A DNA stretch of 32,148 bases from Thermoplasmata archaeon (GTDB taxonomy: Archaea; Thermoplasmatota; Thermoplasmata; Lutacidiplasmatales; UBA184): positions 1-32,148 of the forward strand of contig JAJYWS010000037.1 in assembly GCA_021791335.1 (NCBI GenBank), written 5' to 3'. This document shows, in pieces, positions 21,887-30,618 of the stretch; the stretch's first letter is position 1; every line of letters starts with the position of its first letter. The position numbers were made by a program, and so were the translations under genes. The notes beneath the pieces are model-generated. The model was not told where the DNA came from, ran no database searches, and saw only the letters and a list, made by a program, of their open reading frames with translations.

Positions 21887-22577
21887 GTCGGTCCTCCGCG
21901 CCCTGACGGATCGCCTCCCGGAGCCGGGCGAGGTTCGCTTCAATCGCTCCCCCTTCGAAGGCTGCGTTGCCGCACACGAAGAAGGTGCCCCCGGCCCGGG
22001 CCGCCCGGCGGCCGGTCTCGGACGTGACCCCGCCGTCGACCCCGATGTCGACCCGGCCCCCGGCCCTATCGGAAAGCGCCCGGGCCTCCGCAATCTTGTC
22101 GAGACATTCGGGCAGGAAGAGCTGGCCCGAAAAGCCCGGATGGACCGTCATCACCAGGATCGCGTCGAGCTCCGGGAGCCACGGTTCGACCCGAGCGACC
22201 GGGGTTTCGGGCCGTACGGCCACGGCGGCTTCCATCCCCAGGGCCCGGATCGAGCGCGCCAGTCCGGCCGGATCCGAGGCCGCCTCAAGGTGGAAGGTCA
22301 ACCGGTCTCCCCCCGCCCGCCGGAACGGATCGAGGAATCGTTCCGGATGCTCCACCATGAGGTGGATGTCGAGCGGAAGTCGGGTATGGCGACGCACCGC
22401 GGCGACCAGGGCCGGGCCGAAGGAAAGGTTCGGGACGAAGTGACCGTCCATCACATCCAGATGAAAGGCCGCGGCTCCGCCTTCCTCCGCCCGCCGGACC
22501 GCGCTTCCCAAGTCGGAGAAGTCGGCGCTCAGCAGCGAGGGGGCCAGCCGGAGATTTCGGTCGGGGGACAAGGGCAT
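21873..22577 (-). CDS. rpe: Ribulose-phosphate 3-epimerase
   Basis: Interconverts ribulose 5-phosphate and xylulose 5-phosphate in pentose metabolism; ribulose 5-phosphate is also the RibB substrate. The 234-residue TIM-barrel shows APSLLSADFSDLG at the N terminus (catalytic Ser and Asp region), FHLDVMDGHFVPNLSFGP with metal-binding His and Asp, DIHLMVEHPE, VMTVHPGFSGQ and VDGGVTSETG near the C terminus; these cover all active-site strands. ATG 22577 lies 25 bases from TATATATA (22599-22606), consistent with a leaderless mRNA. It heads the long minus-strand cluster down to glyA. Confidence 0.95.
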   Translation of the reverse strand: MPLSPDRNLRLAPSLLSADFSDLGSAVRRAEEGGAAAFHLDVMDGHFVPNLSFGPALVAAVRRHTRLPLDIHLMVEHPERFLDPFRRAGGDRLTFHLEAASDPAGLARSIRALGMEAAVAVRPETPVARVEPWLPELDAILVMTVHPGFSGQLFLPECLDKIAEARALSDRAGGRVDIGVDGGVTSETGRRAARAGGTFFVCGNAAFEGGAIEANLARLREAIRQGAEDRHAVP

Positions 22578-22598
22578 GGAGAGGGAGTCGCGTAAGCC

Positions 22599-22606
22599 TA
22601 TATATA
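22599..22606. promoter_or_regulatory. Palindromic TATA box between rpe and the peptide-binding gene
   Basis: TATATATA reads the same on both strands. It lies about 25 bases from the rpe ATG on the minus strand. On the plus strand it sits about 25 bases before a probable start near 22628, leaving a leader of roughly 26 bases to the ATG at 22654. It could serve both divergent genes. Confidence 0.65.
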
Positions 22607-22621
22607 CCACCTTTTGGGTGG
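22607..22621 (+). promoter_or_regulatory. Dyad CCACC-n5-GGTGG next to the TATA box, possible operator
   Basis: The inverted repeat CCACCTTTTGGGTGG starts one base after the TATATATA, between the TATA box and the expected start of the peptide-binding gene. A protein bound here would block that promoter. Alternatively it may form a 5' hairpin only if transcription begins further upstream. No second copy was seen by eye near oppB. Confidence 0.4.
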
Positions 22622-22653
22622 CGTTTCTAAGCCCCGAGAGGGGTGCTAAACGC

Positions 22654-25600
22654 ATGCAGACAGCAGATGAACAGAGCCCGACCATGCAGCCGCGTGGATT
22701 GGGCCGAAGGGGTATCTCGACAACGATGGCGGCGGTGGTCATGATTGTGGTCATCGTCGTTGTCGGTGGAGTCGGGTATGTCGGAATCGGAGCGCTGGCG
22801 GGCCAGGGTAGCAATACCGTGTCCACCTGTCAGCCGGCGACGAGTCCGGTCTGCCACTCCACGAGCAATCTGAACAACGTCGTGCTGTTCGTGGCCTACC
22901 AGCCCGGCTACGGACAGAGCATGATCCAACTCCAGCAGGGCCAATCGCTTCCGGCGTCGGTTTCGCTTTCGGGCGGCGGTCTGGCCTCCAGCTACACCGT
23001 TCACTGGGGCGACGGAACCGCCACGACCCAGACCTCGCCCACCTTCACCCACATCTACACTTCGCTCGGTGTCTTCGTGATGCACGCGACGGCCAACGTG
23101 AGCGGAGTCACGCACCAGGGGCCCGGCTACCTCTACCCCGTGCAGGTCATTCCCTCCATCGCGAACAGCGCCTCCGGGCAGTACCCGGTACTGACGACCA
23201 CCTTCTCCAACGGGTCGGCCGGCGCCGGGGTTTCCCGGCCGTGGATCCAGGTCGGCCAGGGACCCATCTCCGTGAGCGGCTCGTACTCGAGCCTGCCCAC
23301 CGCTCCGGGCTACGTGGCCGGGGCTCCGTCGATCACCTCGACCGGCGGCACGATGGTAACCAGCAACTCCACGTCCACCCAGGCGCGCGCGACCTACTCG
23401 TTCTCCGCCGCGGGCGTCTATCGCCTCACCTTTGTCGGTCCGATCACCACCCCAACGGGCGGCACGATGTACCAGAACTACACGTGGACCGTCTTCGTAG
23501 GTGCCGCAGGGACCAGCCTCGGATGCGCCTACTGCCAGGGTAAGCAGTCGGTGAGCCCGCACCCGAACACCATCGACGCGTATGAGATCGCTCCGGGCGG
23601 AGCGACCAGCCTGGACCCCGCCGTCGACTATGAGACGGTGGGCGCCGAGGTCATGAACAACATCTTCGAGACGCTCGTCAATTACAACGGAACCAGCACG
23701 GCCGGCTTTGTCCCGGTCCTCGCCAACTGCGTTCCCGGCACCCAGGCGTGCGTCAACCAGTACGGCAGCAGCCTGCTGACCATTGTCAACAACCAGCCCC
23801 TTTACTGGACCTTCGTCATCAGCGGGAACGCCTCCTTCTACGACCCCTCGACCGGCCACTCCTGGGGCGTCTACCCGTCCGATGTGATGTTCTCCATCAC
23901 CCGGACGCTGCTCTGGCTGCAGACCCCGAGCCAGTACGTCTACAACGGCTGGATCATCGGGCAGTCGCTCCTTCCCTACGGGAACGCGAGCTGGGATGGT
24001 GGCCTCCACAGCCCGTGGAACAACACCCCCCAGAACATCCTGGGCTCGATGCTGGTCAATGACACCCAGTTCTGCCCCCAGTCGGCGATGACCCAGGCCC
24101 ACGGTTGCATCACCTTCAAGGCGGATGGGAGCGGCTCCGACTGGCCGTTCTTCCTCCAGCTCGTCGGGGATGCGAACGGTGGAGCGATCGTTCCGTGCGG
24201 GTGGTACACTGCTCAGGGCGCCAGCGTTCCGGGCTTCGCCGGGACCAGTGCCCCGAACGGCGACGGGCCGTGCCTTCTGCCCGGCGGTGCCACGAGCACG
24301 AACTCGTCGGCATTCCAGAACTACCTGAGTTCGGTCAGCCCGAAGGCGTACGATAGCGTGATTGAGCTCGGGGCGACCAGCCCGTATGCCCCGCAGCCGT
24401 CCGTCCGCTGGAACACGGTCGGGAGCGGCCCGTACTACCTTGAGAGCGTCGACCAGGGCGAGGGATACGTCCTCCAGGCCAACCCGGCCTACGCCCAGCC
24501 GAACTGTGCCGGCCAGCCGAACTGCTACCCGGCCCCCGGGAAGTATGTGGCCCACGTCAACGTGGCCTGGGAGCCGACTTCCACGGGAGGCATCGAGCAG
24601 TACATCGCGGGCCAGGCGGATGTGGCCGGATTCTATCCGACCGACATTCCGACCATCCTGAACCTGGTCCATGCGGGCAAGGTGGGTCTGCTCACGGTCC
24701 CGACGCTGGAGACCTTCGAGATGGGCTACTACTATCAGTTCAACCCGAGCGCGACCGCCCAGCAGTCGGGTCTGCCGGTGAACATCCCCGGGAACTTCTT
24801 CTCGTATGTCGGGCTCCGGGAGTTCTTCAGCCAGGCGTTCCCCTACGCCTACAGCCTGAACTCGCTCAACACCGTGGATGGGATCAACCTCGCCCTCAAC
24901 TTTGGCGGTGCGATCCCCCAGTTCATGGGGAACTACTACCCGACGAACATCAGCTGGCCGGGGCTCAACCTGACCACGAACACCTGGCATGATCCGAGCT
25001 TCAACCCGAACGTCAACGGCAGCGCGGCGTACTGGTGGAAGATGATCACCACGAACGCTCCGGGGAACCCGTACTACGACCCCGAGCTGGCGGCCTGTAC
25101 CTCCTCCAGCCCCTGTACCTTCCCGATGGTCGGTGAGCAGGGAGCCCAGACCCTGGCGCTCGCGATTCAGGCCTGGAACGCGGAGATCGTCAAGCTGACC
25201 GGTGGCGCCATCAGCCCCAGCCTCTGGCAGCCGACATTCAGCCAGATTGTGGTAGCGACCACGGCGCCCCCGGGAACCAGCGCGTTCACGACCGCCATCG
25301 ACGGCTGGCTGCCCGACTACCCGGACCCGACCGACTACATGGCCCCCTACTACTATCCGGACGGCAGCTACACCTACTCTCCGGGCCTGTACCAGACGTT
25401 TGTCCAGCAGCAGTTCGGCGGCTCGTACAACTGCCCGATCGAGAACACGCTCGACTTTGCCAGCCTGGTCTACTGGGCGAACCACGGCCTGGTGGCGAAC
25501 AACTGCCAGGGCACGGCCTACTCGGTCATGAACTGGGCGAACCAGTTGGCGGCCAGCATGCCGACCGGGGCGCAGCGGACTCTTTATTACAACCTGGTTG

Positions 25601-25755
25601 AACACGTCGCCAACAACCTGGCGCTCTACATGTACTACGACCAGCCGATCGGTGTGGGTTCGTATGCCTCTTGGGTCAACCCGGCGGGCATTGACACCAA
25701 CCCGGTCGCTCCGGGTCAGCTCTGGTTCATGTGGAACGGGAACGGAATGATCTAG
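22654..25755 (+). CDS. oppA: Oligopeptide-binding protein (SBP family 5) with PKD domain and class III-like signal
   Basis: A 1033-residue extracellular solute-binding protein, probably serving the Opp system encoded downstream. The N terminus has RRGIS (residues 18-22) followed by a hydrophobic stretch TTMAAVVMIVVIVVVGGVGY, which is the pattern of archaeal pilin/class III signals cut after the Gly by PibD-type peptidase. A PKD-like domain follows (WGDG at 118-121, THIYTSLGVFVMHATANV), then a second beta domain. The SBP_bac_5 fold starts near residue 305 (TSLDPAVDYETVGAEVMNNIFETL) and runs to the C terminus. It is rich in Asn, Ser, Thr, Tyr and Gly, as is the thermopsin protein. ATG 22576 is excluded because it lies upstream of the TATA box; ATG 22654 has GAGGGGTG 8 bases before it. 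Confidence 0.9.
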   Translation: MQTADEQSPTMQPRGLGRRGISTTMAAVVMIVVIVVVGGVGYVGIGALAGQGSNTVSTCQPATSPVCHSTSNLNNVVLFVAYQPGYGQSMIQLQQGQSLPASVSLSGGGLASSYTVHWGDGTATTQTSPTFTHIYTSLGVFVMHATANVSGVTHQGPGYLYPVQVIPSIANSASGQYPVLTTTFSNGSAGAGVSRPWIQVGQGPISVSGSYSSLPTAPGYVAGAPSITSTGGTMVTSNSTSTQARATYSFSAAGVYRLTFVGPITTPTGGTMYQNYTWTVFVGAAGTSLGCAYCQGKQSVSPHPNTIDAYEIAPGGATSLDPAVDYETVGAEVMNNIFETLVNYNGTSTAGFVPVLANCVPGTQACVNQYGSSLLTIVNNQPLYWTFVISGNASFYDPSTGHSWGVYPSDVMFSITRTLLWLQTPSQYVYNGWIIGQSLLPYGNASWDGGLHSPWNNTPQNILGSMLVNDTQFCPQSAMTQAHGCITFKADGSGSDWPFFLQLVGDANGGAIVPCGWYTAQGASVPGFAGTSAPNGDGPCLLPGGATSTNSSAFQNYLSSVSPKAYDSVIELGATSPYAPQPSVRWNTVGSGPYYLESVDQGEGYVLQANPAYAQPNCAGQPNCYPAPGKYVAHVNVAWEPTSTGGIEQYIAGQADVAGFYPTDIPTILNLVHAGKVGLLTVPTLETFEMGYYYQFNPSATAQQSGLPVNIPGNFFSYVGLREFFSQAFPYAYSLNSLNTVDGINLALNFGGAIPQFMGNYYPTNISWPGLNLTTNTWHDPSFNPNVNGSAAYWWKMITTNAPGNPYYDPELAACTSSSPCTFPMVGEQGAQTLALAIQAWNAEIVKLTGGAISPSLWQPTFSQIVVATTAPPGTSAFTTAIDGWLPDYPDPTDYMAPYYYPDGSYTYSPGLYQTFVQQQFGGSYNCPIENTLDFASLVYWANHGLVANNCQGTAYSVMNWANQLAASMPTGAQRTLYYNLVEHVANNLALYMYYDQPIGVGSYASWVNPAGIDTNPVAPGQLWFMWNGNGMI

Positions 25756-25778
25756 GTCGGTAGGACACTCCGAGCCCG

Positions 25779-25831
25779 GGGACCTATCCCCCTACGGGGG
25801 TAGGTCCCAACCCTTTCCTGACTTCTTTTCT
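25779..25831 (+). terminator. Terminator after the peptide-binding gene
   Basis: A 13-pair hairpin, GGGACCTA-T-CCCC / GGGG-G-TAGGTCCC with loop CTAC (25779-25808, one T-G pair), begins 24 bases after the stop codon. It is followed by CCAACCCTTTCCTGACTTCTTTTCTG. The segment CCAACCCTTTCC plus a nearby CTTCT also follows the thermopsin hairpin at 17025-17045. Confidence 0.75.
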
Positions 25832-26196
25832 GCTCTTCCGACCGATCTGATGGGTCGAGGGTACTGGGGCATGTTGGGTAGACGTTTCCGAACCCGAGGG
25901 GTTACGAAGCGGAGGCTCGGCCACGGAGGGAGCGCCTTCTAAGTCGCCGACGAGGGTCGTCGGCACCCGTCTCAGGGCGCTTCGGCCGGAATCGTGGGTG
26001 TGTGATGAAGCGGTCTGACCTGGGCGGCCCAGTGATCACAGGGAGATCTGCCATCGGATTCTACGAAGCCTGCGAAACGCCGGTCATTGCTGAGTGGCCC
26101 CATCCTATACATCGGGGGGACCGAATCTATGCTCTCGCAGAGTGCCGGGAGAACTGTGCCTGGAGGGCGGAGGCGCCGTCGTTGCCGGGGCTCTTC
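25832..26196. other. Intergenic region without a supported gene; one perfect hairpin
   Basis: This stretch lies between the convergent peptide-binding gene and the opp operon. I see no credible coding frame; the short frames here have no family features. A perfect 8-pair inverted repeat, GCCGACGA-GGG-TCGTCGGC (25946-25964), stands alone and lacks a T run on either strand. It may be a terminator remnant for opp, a processing site or part of a non-coding RNA. An A/T-containing CCTATACA at about 26104-26111 has no gene in promoter position. Nothing else stands out. Confidence 0.4.
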
Positions 26197-26628
26197 TCAG
26201 AAGTCGTCCTTCCGGATTTGGGGTCGGTGGAGCCGCCCGCTGAGGGATTCGGCCTCTTCGGGCGTCCAACGGCCGAACTCGCGGAGCCGATACCACGTCG
26301 GGCGGAAGGCCGGGCTTCCCGAAGGCCTCAGTTCGGCCGGCCGGTGCCACAGGTAGCCGTAGGCGAGATACTCCAGGTAGAGGCAGGCGGCCAGGGAGAG
26401 CCCGATTCCCAGAGGATTGAACGGGTTGAACCAGCTGGTGATGACCCAGGCATCCACGATGAGGAACCCCACCCCGACCCACCATTTCGCGCCGCTGTAG
26501 AGGAACCACTCGCGCCAGCTGGGGCCGGGGTCGTCCAGCGCGGCCTGACGCTCGCGCTGCAGGACGTCCAACGCATCCGAATCATAGCCTTCCGAGGCGG
26601 GGTCATCGGACCGGTGCCGTCCGAACAC
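26197..26628 (-). CDS. Small two-helix membrane protein, last gene of the opp operon
   Basis: I do not recognise a family. The 143-residue protein has an acidic N-terminal segment of about 45 residues, then two hydrophobic helices (WWVGVGFLIVDAWVITSWF and LGIGLSLAACLYLEYLAYGYLW) separated by NPFNPLG, and a basic, aromatic C-terminal segment (FRPTWYRLREFGRWTPEEAE). The start is a GTG at 26628, 24 bases after the oppF stop, so it is likely co-transcribed with opp. The helical hairpin topology suggests a membrane accessory of the transporter or an unrelated hitch-hiker; the sequence does not decide between them. Confidence 0.7.
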   Translation of the reverse strand: MFGRHRSDDPASEGYDSDALDVLQRERQAALDDPGPSWREWFLYSGAKWWVGVGFLIVDAWVITSWFNPFNPLGIGLSLAACLYLEYLAYGYLWHRPAELRPSGSPAFRPTWYRLREFGRWTPEEAESLSGRLHRPQIRKDDF

Positions 26629-26652
26629 GGGGTCCCCTAGGGCCTCCGACGC

Positions 26653-27813
26653 TCACCCCGCCGGTGTCGGCGCCGCCGCCTCGGGGGCGGCCGAAACCGG
26701 GGTGGAGCGGGCGTTTCCGCCCGGGTAGAGGTGACAGGCCACCCAATGGTCGGGCCCATTCGGCAGGAGCGGGGGGTCGACCTGGGAACAGATCGGCATG
26801 ACGGCCGGGCATCGGGTATGGAACCGGCAACCCGAGGGGGGTGCCGCCGGGCTCGGCACGTCGCCCGAGAGGATGATCCGCTCCCGCTTGAGGTTCGGAT
26901 CGGGGATCGGGATGGCCGACAGCAGGGCCTGGGTATAGGGGTGCAGCGGGCGGGCGAAGAGGGAGTCGGTTTCGGCTTGCTCCACCACCCGGCCCAGGTA
27001 CATCACGACGACCCGCCGGCTGACCGCGCGGATCACCGAAAGGTGGTGCGAGATGAACAGGAAGGAGATTCCGTATTCGGCCTGCAGCCGCTGGAGGATA
27101 TTCAGGATCTGGGCCTGGACCGAGACGTCGAGCGCACTGGTGGGCTCATCGAGCACGATGAACTCCGGGCGCAGGGCCAGGGCCCGGGCGATCCCGATCC
27201 GTTGCCGCTGTCCTCCCGAGAACTCGTGGGGGAACCGCCAGAGGTGCTCGGGGTTGAGGCCCACCTCCTGCATGAGTTCCGAGACCCGCTGGATCCGTTC
27301 GCGGGCGGTCCCGATATGGTGCACCTCGAGGGGTTCGGCGATGATGTCCTTGACCAGCATCCGGGGGCTCAGCGATCCGAAGGGATCCTGGAAGACGATC
27401 TGGAGCTTGCCCCGAAGCTCCTGCATTCGCCGGGAGTTGCGTCGGTAGAGCGAGTACTGCGCGGCCAGCTGGTCGAGTTCCTTGAGGGCCGAGGCGGCCT
27501 GCGGGCTCGATTCGGTCGCCCCGTCCAAGGTCTCGTACAGGGCGTTGATCCGGTCCATCACCTCAGGGGGGGGCCGGTAAAAGGCCTGGCCGGAGGTGGG
27601 CTCGATCAATCGGAGGAGCAGCCGTCCGGCGGTGGTCTTCCCGCAGCCGGACTCCCCCACCAGGCCGACGGTCTCGCCCTGATGGATGTCGAAGCTGATG
27701 CCGTCGACCGCCCGGACATCGCCGACCTTCTTGGACAGCAACCCGCCGCGGATGGGAAAGTACTTGCGGATGTTGCGAGCGGCCAGCACCACTTCGGAGG
27801 AACGGTCTTGCAT
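26653..27813 (-). CDS. oppF: Oligopeptide ABC transporter ATP-binding protein OppF-type
   Basis: One of two ATPases that drive peptide import. In the 386-residue protein Walker A is GESGCGKTT (53-61), the Q-loop [12 protein letters not shown] (Q142), the signature [15 protein letters not shown] (198 onward), and Walker [13 protein letters not shown] (about 218-229), with the H-loop in [14 protein letters not shown]. The C-terminal oligo-HPY region holds [15 protein letters not shown] and a later VACHLYPG: four cysteines, a pattern tied to an Fe-S cluster in some Dpp/Opp ATPases. About 45 extra residues, helical and charged, sit between Walker A and the Q-loop (about 82-128). It follows oppD by 10 bases. 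Confidence 0.95.
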   Translation of the reverse strand: MQDRSSEVVLAARNIRKYFPIRGGLLSKKVGDVRAVDGISFDIHQGETVGLVGESGCGKTTAGRLLLRLIEPTSGQAFYRPPPEVMDRINALYETLDGATESSPQAASALKELDQLAAQYSLYRRNSRRMQELRGKLQIVFQDPFGSLSPRMLVKDIIAEPLEVHHIGTARERIQRVSELMQEVGLNPEHLWRFPHEFSGGQRQRIGIARALALRPEFIVLDEPTSALDVSVQAQILNILQRLQAEYGISFLFISHHLSVIRAVSRRVVVMYLGRVVEQAETDSLFARPLHPYTQALLSAIPIPDPNLKRERIILSGDVPSPAAPPSGCRFHTRCPAVMPICSQVDPPLLPNGPDHWVACHLYPGGNARSTPVSAAPEAAAPTPAG

Positions 27814-27823
27814 AGGGGTCCTT

Positions 27824-29458
27824 CTATTCGGTCACCGGGGTACCGTGGTAGAGGAAGCAGGCGACGTGGTGACCGTTGCCTTCCTCGGTCATCGGGGGTC
27901 GGGACTTCTTGCAGATCTCCATGGCATACGCGCAGCGGGGATGGAACCGGCAGCCCGTAGGGGGGGAGATCAGGTTCGGCACAGATCCCGGGATCGAATC
28001 CAAGCGCTTGTCGGGTTGGTCCATCCGCGGAATGGAGGCCAACAGACCCTGGGTGTAGGGATGGAGCGGGTGGGCGAAGAGGTCCTTGACCGCCGCATTC
28101 TCGACGATCTGGCCGGCGTACATGATGCAGACCCGATCGGCCACTTCCGCGATCACGGCAAGGTCATGGGTGACCAGCAGAATGCCCATTCCGACCCGCT
28201 GCTTGAGGTCCCGCATCAGGTCCAAGATCTGGGCCTGGATGGTGACGTCGAGCGCGGTGGTGGGCTCATCGGCCATCAGGAGCAGCGGCTCCGAAGAGAG
28301 GGCCATGGCGATCATCACCCGCTGGAGCATGCCGCCCGAAAGTTCAAACGGATAGCCCCGGGCCACTTGGACCGGGTTGGCGATCTGGACTCCCTCGAGG
28401 AGACGGACCGTCTGCCAGAAGAGCTCGTCCTTGAGGGGCTTGGAGATGCGGCCGCGGATGCCCCAGAGGCTGAAGTAGAAATGGCTCCAGCGCTGGAGCC
28501 GGATCCGGTTCCGGAGGTTGATCTTGGCGGTACGGTCGAGTTTGCCCGACCGCATTTCCGCCATGTAGATCTGTTTGAGCCGTTCCTGGCTTCGGATCAG
28601 CCCGAGCTGGTGGCGCAGGTAGGCCCGCTGGGCGCCGGAGATGCGGAAGCGGTGAATGGATCGGGTCAGTTGGTGCAGCACGCCCGCCGGGTTCTGACGG
28701 GCGTCCCGCGCCCGGTAGTACAGCTGGGTCTCGGCAGACGGGGCCCCGATCGCCTCCGCGGCCGTCTTGGCCAGGCTCCGGATCTCCCCCGGTCCGGCCC
28801 TCCGCTCGACGGCCTCCGCCAGCCGCTCGAGGGCGGGGCGCACCGTCGGGGCGTCCGGGGTCGCCGATAGCAGCCCCTCCAGGAGTTGGGTGCCCCGGTG
28901 GAGGAGCAACGTCTCGCCGATCTGGTCGTAGATCGGGAAGAGCGGGTTCATCGCGGATGTGGGCTCCTGGAAGATCATGGAGATGCCATGACCCCGGACA
29001 GCCATCATCCGCTCGTTGGCGGCCTTGATCCGGCGGAACTTGCGGGTGACCTTGACCCGACCGGTGGTCCCGATCGGTTTCATCTTGGCTTCGGATTCAA
29101 TCCCCCAGAGGAGATTGGCGCCTTGGAAGAGGACCTTCCCGCTGACCGTTCGCCCGGGCGGATCGGGGATGAGCCTCAGAGCGGAAAACATCGTGACGCT
29201 CTTCCCGCAGCCGGTCTCGCCGGCCATGCCCACCGTCTCGCCCCGACGGACCTTGAACGAGACCCCATCAAGGGCCCGGACCACCCCATCGTAGGTGTAG
29301 AAGTAGGTACAGAGGTCCCGGACATCCAGGATTACGTCACCGCGCTGGGGCATCGGGGCCCCACCGCGATCCGCGACGCCGCCTTCCAAGGGAGGCGCGG
29401 GGACGGGGGTCGGTGAAACCGGGAGCGAGGTGGTGCCACGGGGGGTAGCCGCCGACAC
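27824..29458 (-). CDS. oppD: Oligopeptide ABC transporter ATP-binding protein OppD-type, with large insertion
   Basis: Second Opp ATPase. At 544 residues it is about 200 longer than a usual OppD (320-340). Walker A GETGCGKS (80-87), Q-loop [10 protein letters not shown] (Q164), signature [15 protein letters not shown] (373 onward), Walker [14 protein letters not shown] (about 392-404) and H-loop [15 protein letters not shown] are intact. The extra mass lies between Q164 and LSGG: 209 residues instead of roughly 65-70, highly charged and helical (about 185-350). The C-terminal oligo-HPY part has [15 protein letters not shown] and VACFLYH. The start used is GTG 29458; ATG 29353 ([14 protein letters not shown]) is also plausible, because the first 35 residues are low-complexity. 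Confidence 0.93.
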   Translation of the reverse strand: MSAATPRGTTSLPVSPTPVPAPPLEGGVADRGGAPMPQRGDVILDVRDLCTYFYTYDGVVRALDGVSFKVRRGETVGMAGETGCGKSVTMFSALRLIPDPPGRTVSGKVLFQGANLLWGIESEAKMKPIGTTGRVKVTRKFRRIKAANERMMAVRGHGISMIFQEPTSAMNPLFPIYDQIGETLLLHRGTQLLEGLLSATPDAPTVRPALERLAEAVERRAGPGEIRSLAKTAAEAIGAPSAETQLYYRARDARQNPAGVLHQLTRSIHRFRISGAQRAYLRHQLGLIRSQERLKQIYMAEMRSGKLDRTAKINLRNRIRLQRWSHFYFSLWGIRGRISKPLKDELFWQTVRLLEGVQIANPVQVARGYPFELSGGMLQRVMIAMALSSEPLLLMADEPTTALDVTIQAQILDLMRDLKQRVGMGILLVTHDLAVIAEVADRVCIMYAGQIVENAAVKDLFAHPLHPYTQGLLASIPRMDQPDKRLDSIPGSVPNLISPPTGCRFHPRCAYAMEICKKSRPPMTEEGNGHHVACFLYHGTPVTE

Positions 29459-29464
29459 GCTGGA

Positions 29465-30598
29465 CTACCTCCGCAACCTGGGGTCTAGGGCGTCTCGGAG
29501 TCCGTCCGCAAAGAAGTTGACACTGATCGCAAAGAGGAAGAGGGCCAGTCCCGGGAAAAGGAACTGCCACCACGGGATCGTACAGGTCGAGGCTGTCTGG
29601 CAGGCGGTGATGAACGACTGCACCACATTGAAGGAGACCGAGTAGGCCGCAATGGTCCCCCACTCGGGGAAGTTCTGGTTCGGGAAGATCTGGAACCCGA
29701 TGAAAACGATCGCCGCAATCAGGAGGGGCACCGAGCCCACATCCAGCGACATCTGGACGAAGACCGGGTAGATGCTGTTCGGCATGATGTGTTTTCGGAT
29801 GATTCGACCACTGTGCGCACCGGCGGCCTTGGCTGCCTCGACAAAGCGCTGCTCGCGGACCACCAGCACCTGGCCTCGCACCACCCGTGCATACGTAGGC
29901 CACCAGATGACAACGAACGCACCGATAATCAACGCGACTCTCGTATCGATCGAAGTGATTTCGGGGGCAAACACGGCGAGTACGATGATGACGAGGAGGA
30001 GCCCTGGAATGGAGAGGAAGATGTCGGTCAGCCGCATGATCGACTCATCGACCACGCCCCCGAAATAACCCGAGACCATCCCGACAACCACGCCGATCAG
30101 CGCCCCCGAGGCCACGACACCGAAGGCGATGGTCAGGGACCAGTCGGTACCCTTGATCAACCCGTCAAAGATGTCGTAAAATTGGATGTTGCCCGGGTTG
30201 ATGGTCAGGGAGCCCATCGGCAGGGGACCCAAACCCAAAGGTGACAGTGCCGTCGTCGGACCGATGACCGAAGGGAAACCGACCGGGGTCGGGTAGCACC
30301 CGCTCGGAAGGGGTGCGGGCGAGCCAACGGTATATGTGCAAATCTCCGGGAAGATGGAGGTGTTGCTGGGCGGCAGACCCTGGCTGGCCTGGTAGGTTTG
30401 GAGCTGGGTGGCGGGCGCCGGGTAGAAGAACGCGAATCCGTAGACCGCGATAAAGAAGATCAGAATGCCCAATCCGACCATCGCAAGGGTGTTTCTCCGG
30501 AAGAAGTACCATGTCCTTCGGAACTGAGCGATCCGGGGGTTCGGGCGTCGGGCCCTCGGAGCGGGGGTGTGGGGCGCCTCCTGGGTTGGTGCCAGCAT
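29465..30598 (-). CDS. oppC: Oligopeptide ABC transporter permease OppC-type
   Basis: Membrane channel subunit. Six hydrophobic segments are visible, starting with TLAMVGLGILIFFIAVYGFAFF, and the coupling (EAA) motif FVEAAKAAGAHSGRIIRKHIMPNSI lies before the last two. Between the first and second helices is an unusually long external loop (about 100 residues) with the pair C-T-Y-T-V...S-G-C that could form a disulfide. A second external loop with ACQTASTCTIPWW near the C terminus adds two cysteines. The ATG at 30598 is preferred to the one at 30602-30604: GGAGG (30610-30606) is 7 bases from the former and only 1 from the latter. It follows oppB by about 20 bases. Confidence 0.94.
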   Translation of the reverse strand: MLAPTQEAPHTPAPRARRPNPRIAQFRRTWYFFRRNTLAMVGLGILIFFIAVYGFAFFYPAPATQLQTYQASQGLPPSNTSIFPEICTYTVGSPAPLPSGCYPTPVGFPSVIGPTTALSPLGLGPLPMGSLTINPGNIQFYDIFDGLIKGTDWSLTIAFGVVASGALIGVVVGMVSGYFGGVVDESIMRLTDIFLSIPGLLLVIIVLAVFAPEITSIDTRVALIIGAFVVIWWPTYARVVRGQVLVVREQRFVEAAKAAGAHSGRIIRKHIMPNSIYPVFVQMSLDVGSVPLLIAAIVFIGFQIFPNQNFPEWGTIAAYSVSFNVVQSFITACQTASTCTIPWWQFLFPGLALFLFAISVNFFADGLRDALDPRLRR

Positions 30599-30618
30599 CT
30601 GCATTCCTCCCTTCGCCT

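Noticed and set aside
20105-22093. N-terminal extension of the DNA ligase frame to 22093
   Set aside because: The added 69 residues overlap rpe, are low-complexity and match no ligase; the conserved N terminus starts at 21886.
22576-22653. Upstream ATG 22576 as the start of the peptide-binding protein
   Set aside because: It lies upstream of the TATATATA box and on the rpe start region. ATG 22654 has a ribosome-binding site and gives a proper signal sequence.
26002-26018. Box C-like GTGATGA and box D-like CTGA, suggesting a C/D guide RNA
   Set aside because: Only about six bases lie between the boxes, too few for a guide, and no correct C'/D' pair follows.
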